A stretch of DNA of 64,000 bases. It comes from Leptasterias polaris. Its lineage: Eukaryota; Echinodermata; Asteroidea; Forcipulatida; Asteriidae. Made by a program: the position numbers and the translations under genes. The stretch is taken from assembly GCA_037783415.1 (NCBI GenBank), contig JAZGTN010000165.1:434001-498000 (forward strand), read 5' to 3'. The stretch's first letter is position 1; every line of letters starts with the position of its first letter. Under the pieces are notes generated by a model that had not been told where the DNA came from, searched no databases, and worked only from the letters and a program-made list of their open reading frames with translations. Shown here piece by piece: positions 11,943 through 22,858 of the stretch.

Positions 11943-13715
11943 TTATTTGTCACGACGGATTTCAGCATACTCACTCTGCTCCTCCGACTGAAGTGTTGCT
12001 GTGTTTCTTGCCGATGGAGGGCGATGTAGGTCCAAGTCCGCATAAACCAGTCCCTCAACGTTTTTCTTGCTTGACGCGAAATCGTCTTCGATGAGTGTGT
12101 CTGTTTCCTTGCGGTTATCATCTGGTGGTAGACTGACTTTGTGATGGTCGTTCTTCCCTGGGTGGTTAGGTTCGGTTTTCGTGGACCTGTTCGGCATTGT
12201 GTATATCGCATGGTCCCTTGCATTTCCCATCTTCTCGTCCATGCCGTCTCCATTAGCGACTGTGTTACCATCTTGACCAGTTGTTGATCGAGCAGGTACG
12301 CCATATCTCTTGATATTGTTACGTCCGGTCTTATCGGCGCACGCGTATAACACTTCAGCCTGTTTCGTGGCACTACTACTTGACATAGGGATTTCGTCGT
12401 AGGTTTGACCATTTTGCTCATCGCTGGTCACTACTGTTGCTCCATCTGCTACAGGCGGTCTCTGCTCACGTGTAGCTGCCGTCTGCCCAGGTCTGGTTTG
12501 TTTGTGTTTGTATTTCATCAAGTAGCATCCAAGCAAAGCTATGATGATCAGAAAGAAGATTGCACCGATGACACCAACAATAATAATCACGCTGGAGTCT
12601 TGTAGGGTATTGTCGTCGTTGATGTATGAAGTATCCTTGTCTGTTTCTTTAAATGAAACTATCTTTGTCTTTGGTGTGGCCGTGGTTGGTGACAAGACTA
12701 ATAACAGCGAATCATTGACGCTTGAGATTGGTGTACTGCCTTGAAATGCAATGCATCTGATCTGAGAGTTGTTGAACATGTCAGCAGTTACGTCGATAAT
12801 CTGAAGAGTTTTTCCATTTTGGTCAAGTTTATACCGACCATCGTGGCCATGCAAAGTACCTCGGTTTATCTTTACCTCGCTTTGGTCGAGCAGGAACACG
12901 CGCCATTTGTATTCACTCGCTGTCTGTTGTGGTGTAGACTTAAAGTCACACGTGAACGATGCGTTCTCGTGTTCATGTATCGTCATTTGAGAGGGTGAGA
13001 TTGAGACAGTCGTTGGTATCTGAAGAGGCGTAATGGAACAACTAGGACCATCGGGACGGGGACCAGCTACACATGTAAACTCCCTCATGTTGTCAAACTC
13101 AGTCAATTCACGCTCAACTGCGTAAGTCTCGCCTGGATTCACTTGTGTTTTATCTTCAATTTGGATGGGACTGCTTGATGAGGATTCAAACCAGGTCAAC
13201 GGGTTCGGGGGATCGCGTTGTGAGAGGGTGCAATTAAACGAGATGGTTGATCCAACCCTTGGTTGTTGAGGTTCAAAGTCACAAATCGGTTTATGCTCGG
13301 GGAGAAGTGGATTAACTGTCAGTAAAGCTTCCTCACTGGTATGATGTCCTGCATTGTGCATGTAACACCAATATGTTCCATTGTCTTCTAGCTGTACGTT
13401 ATTGATGTGCAAATGATAGCGGTCACTTATCCGCTCAACATAAATACTAGTACGTCTTACAAAGTTAACTCTAACGGTTGAACAGTCAGTAATTTGCTCG
13501 ATAGGAAAACTTTGATATTTTCTCCGTTTCCAACTGAAACTGAAGGTCTCGCAGTGTGTTAAATAGGCCGACCCACAAGTCAATGTTACATTTCTCCCCT
13601 CGGTGACCGTTACACTCCGTGGATTCAAATTGAAAAGGGTAGATCTTGTCTCACAGAGCAGCGGCAGAGTAGCAAAGACAATGCTAACAAACATGTACAC
13701 TCTCGTAATCTTCAT
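11943..13715 (-). CDS. G1: Ig-domain receptor with two ITIMs (intact)
   Basis: A single uninterrupted frame of 590 codons from an ATG. Residues 1-23 are a signal peptide. Ig domain 1 is V-like: C47, W62 and a DNGTYWC signature ending at C117, with a second Cys pair (C55, C78). Ig domain 2 spans about 143-230 and Ig domain 3 about 235-350. A transmembrane helix lies at about 375-400, followed by a 190-residue cytoplasmic tail. Tail tyrosines include two consensus ITIMs, LVYADL (Y558) and SEYAEI (Y583), 25 residues apart, plus non-consensus Y439, Y457, Y471 and Y505. In known ITIM receptors such motifs recruit SH2 phosphatases, so an inhibitory surface receptor is inferred. The ligand is unknown. 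No intron is needed. AATAAA overlaps the TAA stop. Three paralogues lie on the same strand (G2, G3, G4). Confidence 0.9.
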   Translation of the reverse strand: MKITRVYMFVSIVFATLPLLCETRSTLFNLNPRSVTVTEGRNVTLTCGSAYLTHCETFSFSWKRRKYQSFPIEQITDCSTVRVNFVRRTSIYVERISDRYHLHINNVQLEDNGTYWCYMHNAGHHTSEEALLTVNPLLPEHKPICDFEPQQPRVGSTISFNCTLSQRDPPNPLTWFESSSSSPIQIEDKTQVNPGETYAVERELTEFDNMREFTCVAGPRPDGPSCSITPLQIPTTVSISPSQMTIHEHENASFTCDFKSTPQQTASEYKWRVFLLDQSEVKINRGTLHGHDGRYKLDQNGKTLQIIDVTADMFNNSQIRCIAFQGSTPISSVNDSLLLVLSPTTATPKTKIVSFKETDKDTSYINDDNTLQDSSVIIIVGVIGAIFFLIIIALLGCYLMKYKHKQTRPGQTAATREQRPPVADGATVVTSDEQNGQTYDEIPMSSSSATKQAEVLYACADKTGRNNIKRYGVPARSTTGQDGNTVANGDGMDEKMGNARDHAIYTMPNRSTKTEPNHPGKNDHHKVSLPPDDNRKETDTLIEDDFASSKKNVEGLVYADLDLHRPPSARNTATLQSEEQSEYAEIRRDK

Positions 13716-14962
13716 AATTATTCACAAGTGTGGTAAGGTTTAACACTCAGCAATGTCCTATAGGAACCTGTAAGCCTATGTGTATAGACACAACTATACG
13801 TGTGTAATGCTGTATCAGAAAATCACGTCTGCACTGTATTATAACACTGAAGAACACAGTTACAGTGTTGCATCTATATGCAGTTTCAAGTGCTTTCATC
13901 TTTCAATATAAAATTTTCCTGGTTTTTCCCCACCCACCACGAGTCCTTACAGCACGGTAAATGGATGTCAATCAACAATACAGGAAATGGCTGTATTGCT
14001 TTAAATGACAATACCAACAGTTTGCGGTTTTCTATTTACAGAAAAGTCTGATAATTTTTGAAGACTGAGATGCGTCCTCGTTTGTTCTCTTTTAATTTTC
14101 TTTGGTGTAATTTAGGATTCAAGTTCCATTTTAGTTGTTTTCCCTTTTTTGCACCTTATTTCGCTTTGTCTAAATTATGTACTTACCAACCGAAGATAGA
14201 CACTTCTAAAAAGATCACTGTGCTTTTTAGTTGAGTAAAAAAAATGTGAACAGTTTTCTTGCCCACTGGCAGGTGAGTTTAAATAAGAGAGGTAGGTTGA
14301 CTTGGCCGTGAGCGTTGATGAGTTGGGAGGGTTCTTAGGTCAGTATGTGAGTGTCAGATGATTTGGTAACTTGACTTGGCCAGAGAGTGTGCTGTCAGAG
14401 GAGTGGTTAGATTGACTTGCGTCGCCCCCACCCCACCCCACCCCACCCCACCCTTAACGATACCACAGTTCTTAAAAGTATGTATGGATGTCAATCAACA
14501 ATGTGGAAAATGGTTGTCTCACCTTACAGAACTATGTCAACAGTTTTACATCTGTTTGTTTTTTGTGGTTACTTTAGAAAGGAATCTAAGTTGATTTTGT
14601 CCTGACTTCGTCCTTTTACAGAGTCTCTTCCTTGATTTCTACTGACACTTTTAATTCTTTGATGTGACGTTGGATGAAAGCTTCCAATAAAGCTTGCTTC
14701 TTATTTCCTTGTTGAACCGATGTCTGGGCCAAATTAAAGGGGTCAACTGTTAGCTGCTAATAAGGGTGAATATTTTGTGTATATCAAATATTATTTAAAA
14801 TGAGTTTCGGGTGAGTTTGCCGATTTGTTTACCAGGTTTTAAACAGGTCAAATAATTGGTTAAACGACTGGGCAGGCTAGGAAGCAGGGTTACAGTGACT
14901 GAGCTTCATTGGCTTTCTGCGGTTTTCATTTGAATTGTGTAATGGTCTTGTGGCTTTTATTT

Positions 14963-15165
14963 TCGCACTGTGCAGTCGCTCTCGTCCGACCAAACTCAAT
15001 CAATGTGTACATACCCAACCACTGGGAACCGCCGGTGGAGTTTGAACCTACAACATTCAGCATTCTGGAGAAAGTGCCAAAGCGACTAAACCAACGAGAT
15101 CGTCAACATGGTAAACGGCCGCAGTACATCTGCTATATCATGTGTACGGCATACGTCATTACATT
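14963..15165 (-). mobile_element. tRNA-like SINE, family C, copy 1
   Basis: On the minus strand, a CTCGTTGGTTTAGTCG A-box-like segment and a B-box-like AGGTTCAAACTCC, followed by a body ending near the GACTGCACAGTGCG word. The same module recurs at about 15961, 46297, 47331, 51068 and 55168, always in this orientation within the receptor-locus duplications. Confidence 0.55.
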
Positions 15166-15960
15166 ATTTTGTTGTTAGTGAATTTAGCATTTTTTTTAGC
15201 AAAACTGGCAAACCATTAACGCATTTGAAAAGTCTGGTGGGACTATAGGAACATTTCTGACATAAACAAGTAATTACAATGAGTAATCATTCCTCGTGAA
15301 GGAAATTACTATTTCAAATAATAATTATAAGATGCACAGCTGGGTGTACTCAAACGTCACTCTGTACCGTCAGAAAATAGTCGTAATGCATTATGAGAAA
15401 GACGTACTTTGGGAAAAACAACTTGTGATTACGCAATATTAGAAGAAAAATTTTTTTTTACATTTAAAGGCCCATGGGTGAAAAACAAAACTTTATAGAG
15501 CATAAAAGCCTAAAAATTATACTTTACATGCAAACAAATTTGAGAGTCATATCAGAAGATTCGGATTTGTTGCTGCTGTACGTAACTTGCGATATTTGGT
15601 TCTTCTGGTAATTATTTGGAAAGGAATCTATCTTTATTTCGTCGCGACTTCGTGTTTTTCCAGAGTCGCTTCCTTGTTTTTTCACCGACTATTGATGCGG
15701 TGTTGGTTTAAAGTCCAAAATAATATTACAAATTACTTCCTTCTTCTCGAACCAATTGTCTGGCGAAATTGAAAGGTTCAACTGTAACTTTTACAAAAAA
15801 GAGAGGATTTTGTTTTGAAATATTCTTTCACTGTAACTTCTCTAAACTATGAGTAAGTTACAACAGTAGGATGTGTTGCAGGCCAACAAAGACTTAGCAT
15901 AAGTTATTGGCTTCATTGGTTTTTCATTTGAATAGTATAATGATATTGTGTGTTTTATTC

Positions 15961-16140
15961 TCGCACTGCGCAGCCGCTCTCGTCCGACCAAAACCAGTGT
16001 ACATAACCAACCGCTGGGAGCCTCCAGTGGGATTTAAACTTTCTGAATTATAGACTAAATTTCGAAACAATTCAACCACAACGAGCTCGCCAAAGGGCAA
16101 GAGGCCGCAATATATATTGGTATGTCATAGGGCATACGTC
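15961..16140 (-). mobile_element. tRNA-like SINE, family C, copy 2
   Basis: Shorter diverged copy of the module at 14963-15165, with the same flanking block order. Confidence 0.5.
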
Positions 16141-16263
16141 AATGACACGTTATTAAGCTTTTAGTGCTTTCTAAAAAGCATACTTATAACACTGTTAAAT
16201 TATAGAACACCTTTGACAATCTCAGTATGAACAAGTAAGTAAAAAAAACATTAGTTTGGATGG

Positions 16264-16300
16264 AAACTACAATTATAAAGGTATAACAGAAGATTCATTA
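16264..16300. other. Paralogous empty site for the piggyBac element
   Basis: The sequence ACTACAATTATAAAGGTATA matches the two flanks of the piggyBac element at 55706-59205 with a single ATAA, showing the pre-insertion state of that site. Confidence 0.7.
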
Positions 16301-16566
16301 CTATAACTATTAAACGTTACTCTATACCGTCTACAGTTAGTCGTAATTATAATATCGGATTTTATGCATGTACCCGTACGCAATGAACAAAACCTTTTAT
16401 TTTACGACAAGTTTGGATTTTTATGTCAACGGGGGAAAATAAGAACAGCTAACTGAGCCTGAAAACTGTACTCACTGCAACACAAATTGTTGGTTATGTC
16501 AGAAGGTTTTGATTTGTTGCTGCCGTTCCTGCGTTTAATCTGTTAACTTGCTATGGTGTTCTAAAG

Positions 16567-16945
16567 ACGACAGATGTGCGTCGCGTCGTGCCGTCGCGTC
16601 GCCTATTCCGTCGTCCGTCGCGTCGTGCGTCGCGTCGTGCCGTCGCCCGTCGCGTCGTGCCGTCGCCCGTCGCGTCGCCTGTTTTTCAATTGATTTGCAT
16701 GGTGACTTGGACATCCGTCGTCCGTCGCGTCGTGCCGTCGTCCGTCGCGTCGTGCCGTCGCGTCGCCCGTCGCGTCGCCCGTCGCGTCGACCGTCGCGTC
16801 GTCCGTCGCGTCGCCCGTCGCGTCGTCCGTCGCGTCGTGCCGTCGCGTCGCCCGTCGTCCGTCGCGTCGTCCGTCGCGTCGCCCGTCGCGTCGCCCGTCG
16901 CGTCGTCCGTCGCGTCGCCCGTCGCGTCGCCCGTCGCGTAGCTCG
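16567..16945. repeat. CpG-rich tandem repeat, left arm
   Basis: Built from interleaved GTCGCGTC, GTCCGTCGC and GTGCCGTCGC words with about 9-12 bp periodicity, interrupted at about 16680-16722 by a unique spacer (TTTTTCAATTGATTTGCATG). Arg/Val/Ala/Ser-rich open frames in both directions are products of the repeat and not genes. The CpG density is far above the surrounding AT-rich DNA. Confidence 0.9.
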
Positions 16946-17023
16946 TCCTATATATTGTGCCTCCTGGTGGCGCTGCAAGAGACTGTGCATCATTTACCCC
17001 TTCCCACTCAAAGTTTAAAAAGG

Positions 17024-17683
17024 GAAGGATGTAACAATAATTATCTGTTTGGTTTAAATTTGGTGTGAGAGTTTGTTGATGTAATTTTACTTCTTGTGTT
17101 TACTGCTAGAGGAAGTTTCTCCCTTTTGATGGCTATGATATTATGTAACAGGTCTAGAAAAACCGTGTTCAGTAGAAAGGACCACGGAGAGACAAGTGTC
17201 TAATATGTTCCCTTCCACTGTTTATTCCAACTTAATCTCTTGTAGCACCCTGGTACAAGTTCATTTCAAGGAATCGTCTGTAATAAACAACCCTCTTGTT
17301 TAATCCTTAATCCTCAAGTAGTGGTAATTAAGTCACCCATTAAATGTATTATAGTTTACAGATAGCAGCCTGTGTGTTCTCCCACCATCACTTCTTTGAT
17401 TTTATGTACTGGTGGTTCTTCATGTTTTTAAGTTTTGCCTGTTTCAAGTCATCATGCTATGGACTCGGATTTTAGAGCCATTTTGATTTTAATTTGTAAC
17501 CTTCCTTGGCACATGTGTTTTGTTGTTTTTAGTGGTTTTTATCAATCCTGTTAGTTCAGTAGTGTTACTGTTGGTCTTGGTTTAGAATTCACTTGATTTA
17601 TTGCTTTACATGGTTTTGCTTTTGGTCATCGCTTCATAATCAATAAAGTAATTTTTCATCGCTTTATAATCAATAAAGTAATT
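17024..17683 (+). other. Possible LTR / 3' end of a retroelement
   Basis: A purine run AAAAAGGGAAGGA directly followed by TGTAACAATAATTATC looks like a polypurine tract plus LTR start. About 650 bp later two tandem copies of a roughly 30-bp segment carry AATAAAG and end near TTTTGTGCA. No pol or gag is present and no second LTR is visible, so this is tentative. Confidence 0.3.
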
Positions 17684-18700
17684 TTGTGCAAGCCCACCAA
17701 CCATGTGGATAATAATTTAGGTAAATTTGATCTCAAGAACTGGAGACCGATTAGCCTTTTAAATGTAGATTACAAACTGTTGGCCAAAGTTCTCACAAAT
17801 AGGTTAAAAAGGGCCATGCCTTTCATAATAGGTGACGAACAGACATGTGGTGTACCGGGGAGAAAAAATCACGACAACCTCACACTTTTGCGTGATAGCA
17901 TAGATTATAATTGGAACAATAAGGAAGCAGCTATTTTAAGCATCGATCAGGAGAAGGTTTTCGATAGAATTAATTGGAATTATATGTTTACCATGCTTGA
18001 GAAAATGGGGATTCCCCCCAAATTCATTCAATGGATCAAGCTTTTATATAGTAATCCTGAGAGTTGCGTCATTGTAAATAACTTCATTGGCAGACCTTTC
18101 CAAATAAGTAGAGGTATCAGACAAGGGTGTCCCATGTCTCCATTGTTATATGCAGTCTGTGCAGAAGGTTTAGGAACTCTAATTAGCCTGAGAATCAATA
18201 ATGGTTGCATGGTATTCAGTGTCCAGGTGGAACCATGGTGGAACTGAATGTGTTAAAATTATCCAGCATGCCGATGATGCCACGGTTTTTATTTCTAAAG
18301 AGAGTGTGTAAAGAAAATAGAAAACATTATTTTTAGTTTTTACTGGTCAGGTAAACCGGACAAAATCAAGCGTGCCACTATCACCCGGACCTCGATACAT
18401 GGGAGGGATAGGTCTTTTGGACGTCAGGGTCAGGTTACGCAGTCAAACTGATGTGGTTGAGTATTATATCAAAAGTAATGGTAAATGGAAATCCTTCTTT
18501 AACTATTGGATCGAGAAACCCGGCGAAAGCCATAATCTTGGTTGGTAAAACCAAGAAAAAGTCACTGCAGACCACTCCCTTTTAGGCCTATATGGACCTT
18601 TTTGCAGCCTACGAAAAATCAGGGTGTTTTCAGACCAGAATTCACCTCAGTTTTGGAAGTAATGAATATCCCTCTCTGGCATAATTCAGTGGTTGCGATT
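17684..18700 (+). pseudogene. L1/Tx1-like LINE, 5' part of broken RT
   Basis: The frame 17684-18247 contains reverse-transcriptase blocks: NWRPISLLNVDYKLLAKVL, a KAFDR-like motif (EKVFDRINW), then ISRGIRQGCPMSPLLYAV. The catalytic ADD motif (QHADDATVF) lies just after at about 18258 in another frame, and a C-terminal piece (SGKPDKIKRATITRTSIHGR, then PLWHNSVVAINKD near 18670) follows in further shifted frames. The spacing and RT style resemble the L1/Tx1 group. The endonuclease is missing and the copy is truncated and frameshifted. It continues at 20994 beyond a second LINE. Confidence 0.75.
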
Positions 18701-20993
18701 AATAAGGATAACGATTTAGCGAGTCCTGTTTTAACAAAGAATAACCTTGCTAAAAACATCCAACCTACTCATTCACCCCTTAGTTTTGCTGATTATATGC
18801 CCAACCCTAATTTTAATTCCTTCTTTTTTACTCCAGTATTTGAACATGAAATTTTGGACATTGTAAACAATTTACAAAATAAAAAAAGTTCTAGTCATGA
18901 CCTGATCAATATTTCCATTATCAAGAAGTCAATTTTTGCCATAAGTAAACCACTTGTTCATATTGTCAATACTTCTTTTACGACTGGCATTGTTCCATCA
19001 GAAATAAAAATTGCTAAAGTCCCACCAGTTTTCAAAAAGGGTGATCGTAACAATATATCCAATTATAGGCCCATCTCTATCTTTCATGTTTTTCAAAGAT
19101 CTTTGAAAAATGTGTCTATACCATTAATTTTCTGAATAAGTTTGAAATTTTATTCAGAAAATTGGAAATTTTAACAAACAGTTTGGTTTCCGTAGCAAAC
19201 ATTCAACCATTCATGCACTCCTTGATTTTATTGATAAAGTTACTAATGCTATCGATGACTCCAATCATACTTTGGGGGGGGGGGGGTGTTCCTTGATCTT
19301 TCAAAGGCTTTTGATACAATAGACCGTCAAATACTATTGCATAAACTTCCCAACTATGGTATCCGTGGAATTCCCCTAGAATGGTTTAAGAGTTATCTTT
19401 CAGACAGGCCACAATTATGTTTCCGTCAATGGCATTAAATATGAGTCTGATGTCCTTACGTATGGAGTACCTCAAGGATCAATCCTCGGGCCTTTGTTAT
19501 TCACCATATACATTAATGATTTCACAAATTCTTCTAGTGTGCTTTCATTTATATTATTTGCGGATGACTCTAATTTATTCTTTTCCCATAGTAACCTTGA
19601 CTATCTTGTAAACACTGTTAACAATGAGCTCAAACTAGTTGCCACCTGGTTTACGGTCAATAAACTATCCCTAAATATCACTAAAACTAACTGCATGTTG
19701 TTCAGTAATTCAGTCAGAGACCTTCCAAGTCCTATAAAGATTAATGACATTGAAATCACTGGAAACTGATTGTTGCAAGTTTCTAGGACTTTTTGTTGAC
19801 CGTAGACTATCATGGAATAGTCATGTTGATTACAGTGTAAAATTATTGCTAGAAATATTGGTGTGATCAATAGGATCAAGCATTTTATGCCTGAACTGGT
19901 TTTACAATCTCTTTATAATAAATACATTGATCGGTTCTTATCTTAACTACGGGATACTTGCATGGGGATCAGGTTCTGCTACCAATCCTAATAGACTTCT
20001 TCTCTTACAGAAGCGAGCTCTTCGTATCATTAATTTTGCTGAATTTAACGCACATACAGATCCCCTTTTCCATAAATATGCAATTTTAAAGTGAATGATA
20101 TTTATTGTCTTCAGCTTGGGTCCCTCATGTATCAACTCACTTGTAAAAATTTACCTTCTGCTATTCAATCAATTTTTTCTTTAAACTCAGATGTACATTC
20201 CCATTTCACCCGCCAAGCTTCTAATTATCACATTTCTTACACTCGTACTTCCCTCGCTCTTAAAACTATTAAACATGAGGGACCTATGCTTTGGAACATG
20301 CTTAATGAAAAACTTAAAGCCTCCAAAAGCTTGTTTACTTTTAAACGTGTCTTTAAAACTGATACACTGAAATCTTATTGTTGATGAGTGTTCTTACAGA
20401 TGTACATTGTATTTTGAACCATACCACAGTGCAGACTCGGGTGGTTTCCTACATGGGATCCATGGTGTATTATACTATCATCCATAGCCACACTATGTTA
20501 AATCCATCGAGGGATACACTGCTTTTGCATCACTCATGATTTCATTCGATACTATAATTATTGCTGACCGGCAAGATTGTTGTGTTTGATTGTTGTGTTA
20601 GTCCTAGTCCATTGTTTGTGCTCGTTATTTGATTGTATTATAGTGTTTGCTGATTTTTCTTTGTAACATGCATGTGCATTGAGACCTGCTATTATATTTG
20701 TTTATTGGTGGCTCGACTCGACCACGGACCTCCACGGTTCACTTAACATTATTTTTTAATCTCAATGCATATGCATGTCACTATAGGGACCATTGCCTAC
20801 AAGCTTTGCTTTTTAAATGGATCCCTCTGCAGTGTCACATAATGCTTTTTTGTTTACATGTAATATTCTTCAAACCTATGCTGTAAAACATTTACTTTGC
20901 ATTATGTAATGATTACCTTTGATGTATTTATTATTGCCTTTTGCTTTTTTGATACTGTGGAAATAAACGAACCTTGAACCTTGAACCTTGAAG
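18701..20993 (+). pseudogene. Daphne/CR1-like LINE inserted in the Tx1-like LINE
   Basis: Broken RT in several frames: NLQNKKSSSHD and KVPPVFKKGDRNNISNYRPI (18842-19087), [17 protein letters not shown] residues near 19290 beside a poly-G run, YGVPQGSILGPLLFTIYIND and the catalytic ILFADDSNLFF (about 19460-19580), and a C-terminal block SLALKTIKHEGPMLWNML (20091-20384). The 3' region is AT-rich and ends in three copies of ACCTTGA after AATAAACG, a typical CR1-superfamily tail. At least three frame breaks make it inactive. Daphne or a relative is a judgement from motif style only. Confidence 0.75.
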
Positions 20994-22125
20994 TGTAAAA
21001 TTAATCGTATCACTGCTGGACGCATAACTAAACGTCTTCGAACAAAACATCAAGTCCTGTCCTCTTCAAAGAAAAACGTTGTGGGCCTAATAACCATCCA
21101 AGCAGGTGGCTCAGTTCCAAATTGACCATGGGTATCAAGGTTTGGTACCTTTTTCTAAAATTACCACGAAATTAATGTACAAATTATTGAAGGTCAAATA
21201 ATTTGTTTTTCCAAAAGCACAGGAAAAGTGGGCCTCGATTTTAGGCCTCACTGATAAGTTCGACTGGGCCAATATTTGGACCAAATTAAACATGAACAAT
21301 ATTATGGACGCCAAAGACAAGGACACCTTTTAAGACTTTATCACAGGATTCTGCCAACCCGAGATAAACTTAAACGCATGAAAATCATAGATACAGTCGA
21401 CTGTCCTTTATGTAAATCCGACACTGAAACTGTCGAACATTTGTTTCTATACTGTAATGAGGTGGTTGAACCCTGGTTATACGTCGAATTTTTAATTAGG
21501 AAACAAACTGGCTGCCGTTTCTTTTGTCTCAGTGATTGTATAAGAATTGTATGTATGAATTTGTCATTTGTATCTATGATAATTGTTGGCATGATGATCA
21601 ATGTTATTTGGAGAATCCGGTGTGCATGATCTGGTCTTCAATGAGGACAACGTTTTCACAAACACAAACATTATCAAGACCTACAAAGAAACTCTCAGAT
21701 CATTTCTACTAAGGGAGAGAGGAATAGGCTCCAAACAAGTAATTTTAACAAATTGTACAAATTCCTGTGTACTTTAAATGAAGACGAGAGTCCAAAGTTT
21801 ATGTTCTGATCAAAATCGAATTTTGTCACCTCTCAGTTACTGTCCTTTGTGTAGGCCTTAATTTTAATCTTTTTACTTGTACTAGGTTGCTTTTTCATGT
21901 TTTGATCTTGCCTTTGTTTGATTTTGTTTGATATGTAATATCAACTTTGTTCATTGTCCTTTAGTTTCTAGTAACCTATATGTACTTGTGTACTGATCTA
22001 TCAGTACTTGCTTTAATGTTCCATAGGAGATGTGTATACTTGTAATTACTTGAGTTGAATAAACGGAGTCTATAAGAGCTCCACTCAAAAGAAAGAAAAA
22101 AAATAATAATAATAATAATTTAGGT
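20994..22125 (+). pseudogene. L1/Tx1-like LINE, 3' part with zinc knuckle
   Basis: Picks up the protein region expected downstream of the first part: RLYHRILPTRDKLKRM followed by the zf-RVT knuckle CPLCKSDTETVEHLFLYC (C-x2-C-x8-H-x4-C) at about 21401-21455, then a frameshifted end. The untranslated 3' region ends at 22083-22122 in an A-rich run and an AAT microsatellite, consistent with a LINE tail. Confidence 0.7.
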
Positions 22126-22407
22126 AGTATTTTTCCTACGATGCTGCTGTTGACATTGCTTTATTTTACAGGCTAGTAGGCATGGTAGGGAGGCTGAGGT
22201 AGTAAAAACTAATACTTGACATGTCTTTACAATTAAAAGGATATTGTTGAGATGACACGGAAAGCAGGGATTGATCAAACTATACACATCTGCCATCTAG
22301 AATCTCGACGACCTGATCAGACTCACTTCGACGGAAATAATCAAAGAGCGCCACCAATTGACAGAAAAGTGAAGAACGTTTTGGCGAAAATAAGGTCCAA
22401 ATCAATT
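22126..22407. other. Interior of the foldback element, no gene
   Basis: Short non-coding stretch between the LINE tail and the right CpG arm. It also occurs nowhere else in the window. Nothing supported. Confidence 0.4.
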
Positions 22408-22840
22408 TAAAAACAGGCGACGCGACGGACGACGGCACGACGCGACGGACGACGGGCGACGCGACGGCACGACGCGACGGACGACGGCACGATGCGACGG
22501 ACGACGGACGACGCGACGGCACGACGCGACGGACGACGGCACGATGCGACGGACGACGGACGACGCGACGGGCGACGCGACGGACGACGCGACGGGCGAC
22601 GCGACGGACGACGCGACGGACGACGCGACGGACGACGCGACGGCACGACGCGACGGACGACGGCACGACGCGACGGACGACGGATGTCCAAGTCACCATG
22701 CAAATCAATTGAAAAACAGGCGACGCGACGGGCGACGGCACGACGCGACGCACGACGCGACGGGCGACGGCACGACGCGACTGACGACGCGACGGACGAC
22801 GGAATAGGCGACGCGACGGCACGACGCGACGCATATCTGT
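22408..22840. repeat. CpG-rich tandem repeat, right arm (inverted)
   Basis: Reverse-complement counterpart of the left arm, with the same unique spacer inverted at about 22681-22725. It begins at 22398 with a second spacer-like sequence (CAAATCAATTTAAAAACAGG). Arg/Asp/Thr-rich open frames here are repeat artefacts. Confidence 0.9.
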
Positions 22841-22858
22841 CGTCTTTAGAACACCATA

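Larger units (their letters stand above)
13716..16551. other. Duplicated 5' flank of G1, no gene
   Basis: Mosaic of blocks that recur upstream of G2 (45480-47650) and G3 (50320-51780), for example the GGATGTCAATCAACAAT word at about 13964 and 14488. It contains a CCACCCC microsatellite near 14430 and two SINE copies. The short open frames at 14376-15178 and 15587-15772 lie within these repeats and are not supported as genes. Confidence 0.6.
16552..22858. mobile_element. Foldback-type element with CpG-repeat arms
   Basis: The left end TATGGTGTTCTAAAGACGAC and the right end, its reverse complement ending ACACCATA, are perfect inverted termini. They bound a 6307-bp segment that interrupts the duplicated receptor-locus sequence: the left flank matches about 48720-48803 up to TTAACTTGC, where the paralogue continues with AGATCTCC. 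Each arm is about 400-450 bp of CGTCG-type tandem repeats split by the same unique spacer. The interior carries LINE debris and no transposase. TA at both ends may be the target duplication. Long repeat-filled inverted arms are typical of foldback elements, including the TU elements described from sea urchin. It could instead be an inverted duplication of a minisatellite. Confidence 0.65.

Noticed and set aside
12405..12998. Plus-strand frames opposite the receptor genes (also at 39816-41416, 49344-49601, 60086-60676)
   Set aside because: Antisense shadows of the Ig-receptor coding sequence; they recur only because the sense genes are paralogous.
16535..17018. Long Arg/Val/Ala/Ser-rich or Arg/Asp/Thr-rich open frames on both strands
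   Set aside because: They exist in several frames of the CGTCG tandem repeat and merely translate the repeat; the inverted arm at 22280-22926 does the same.
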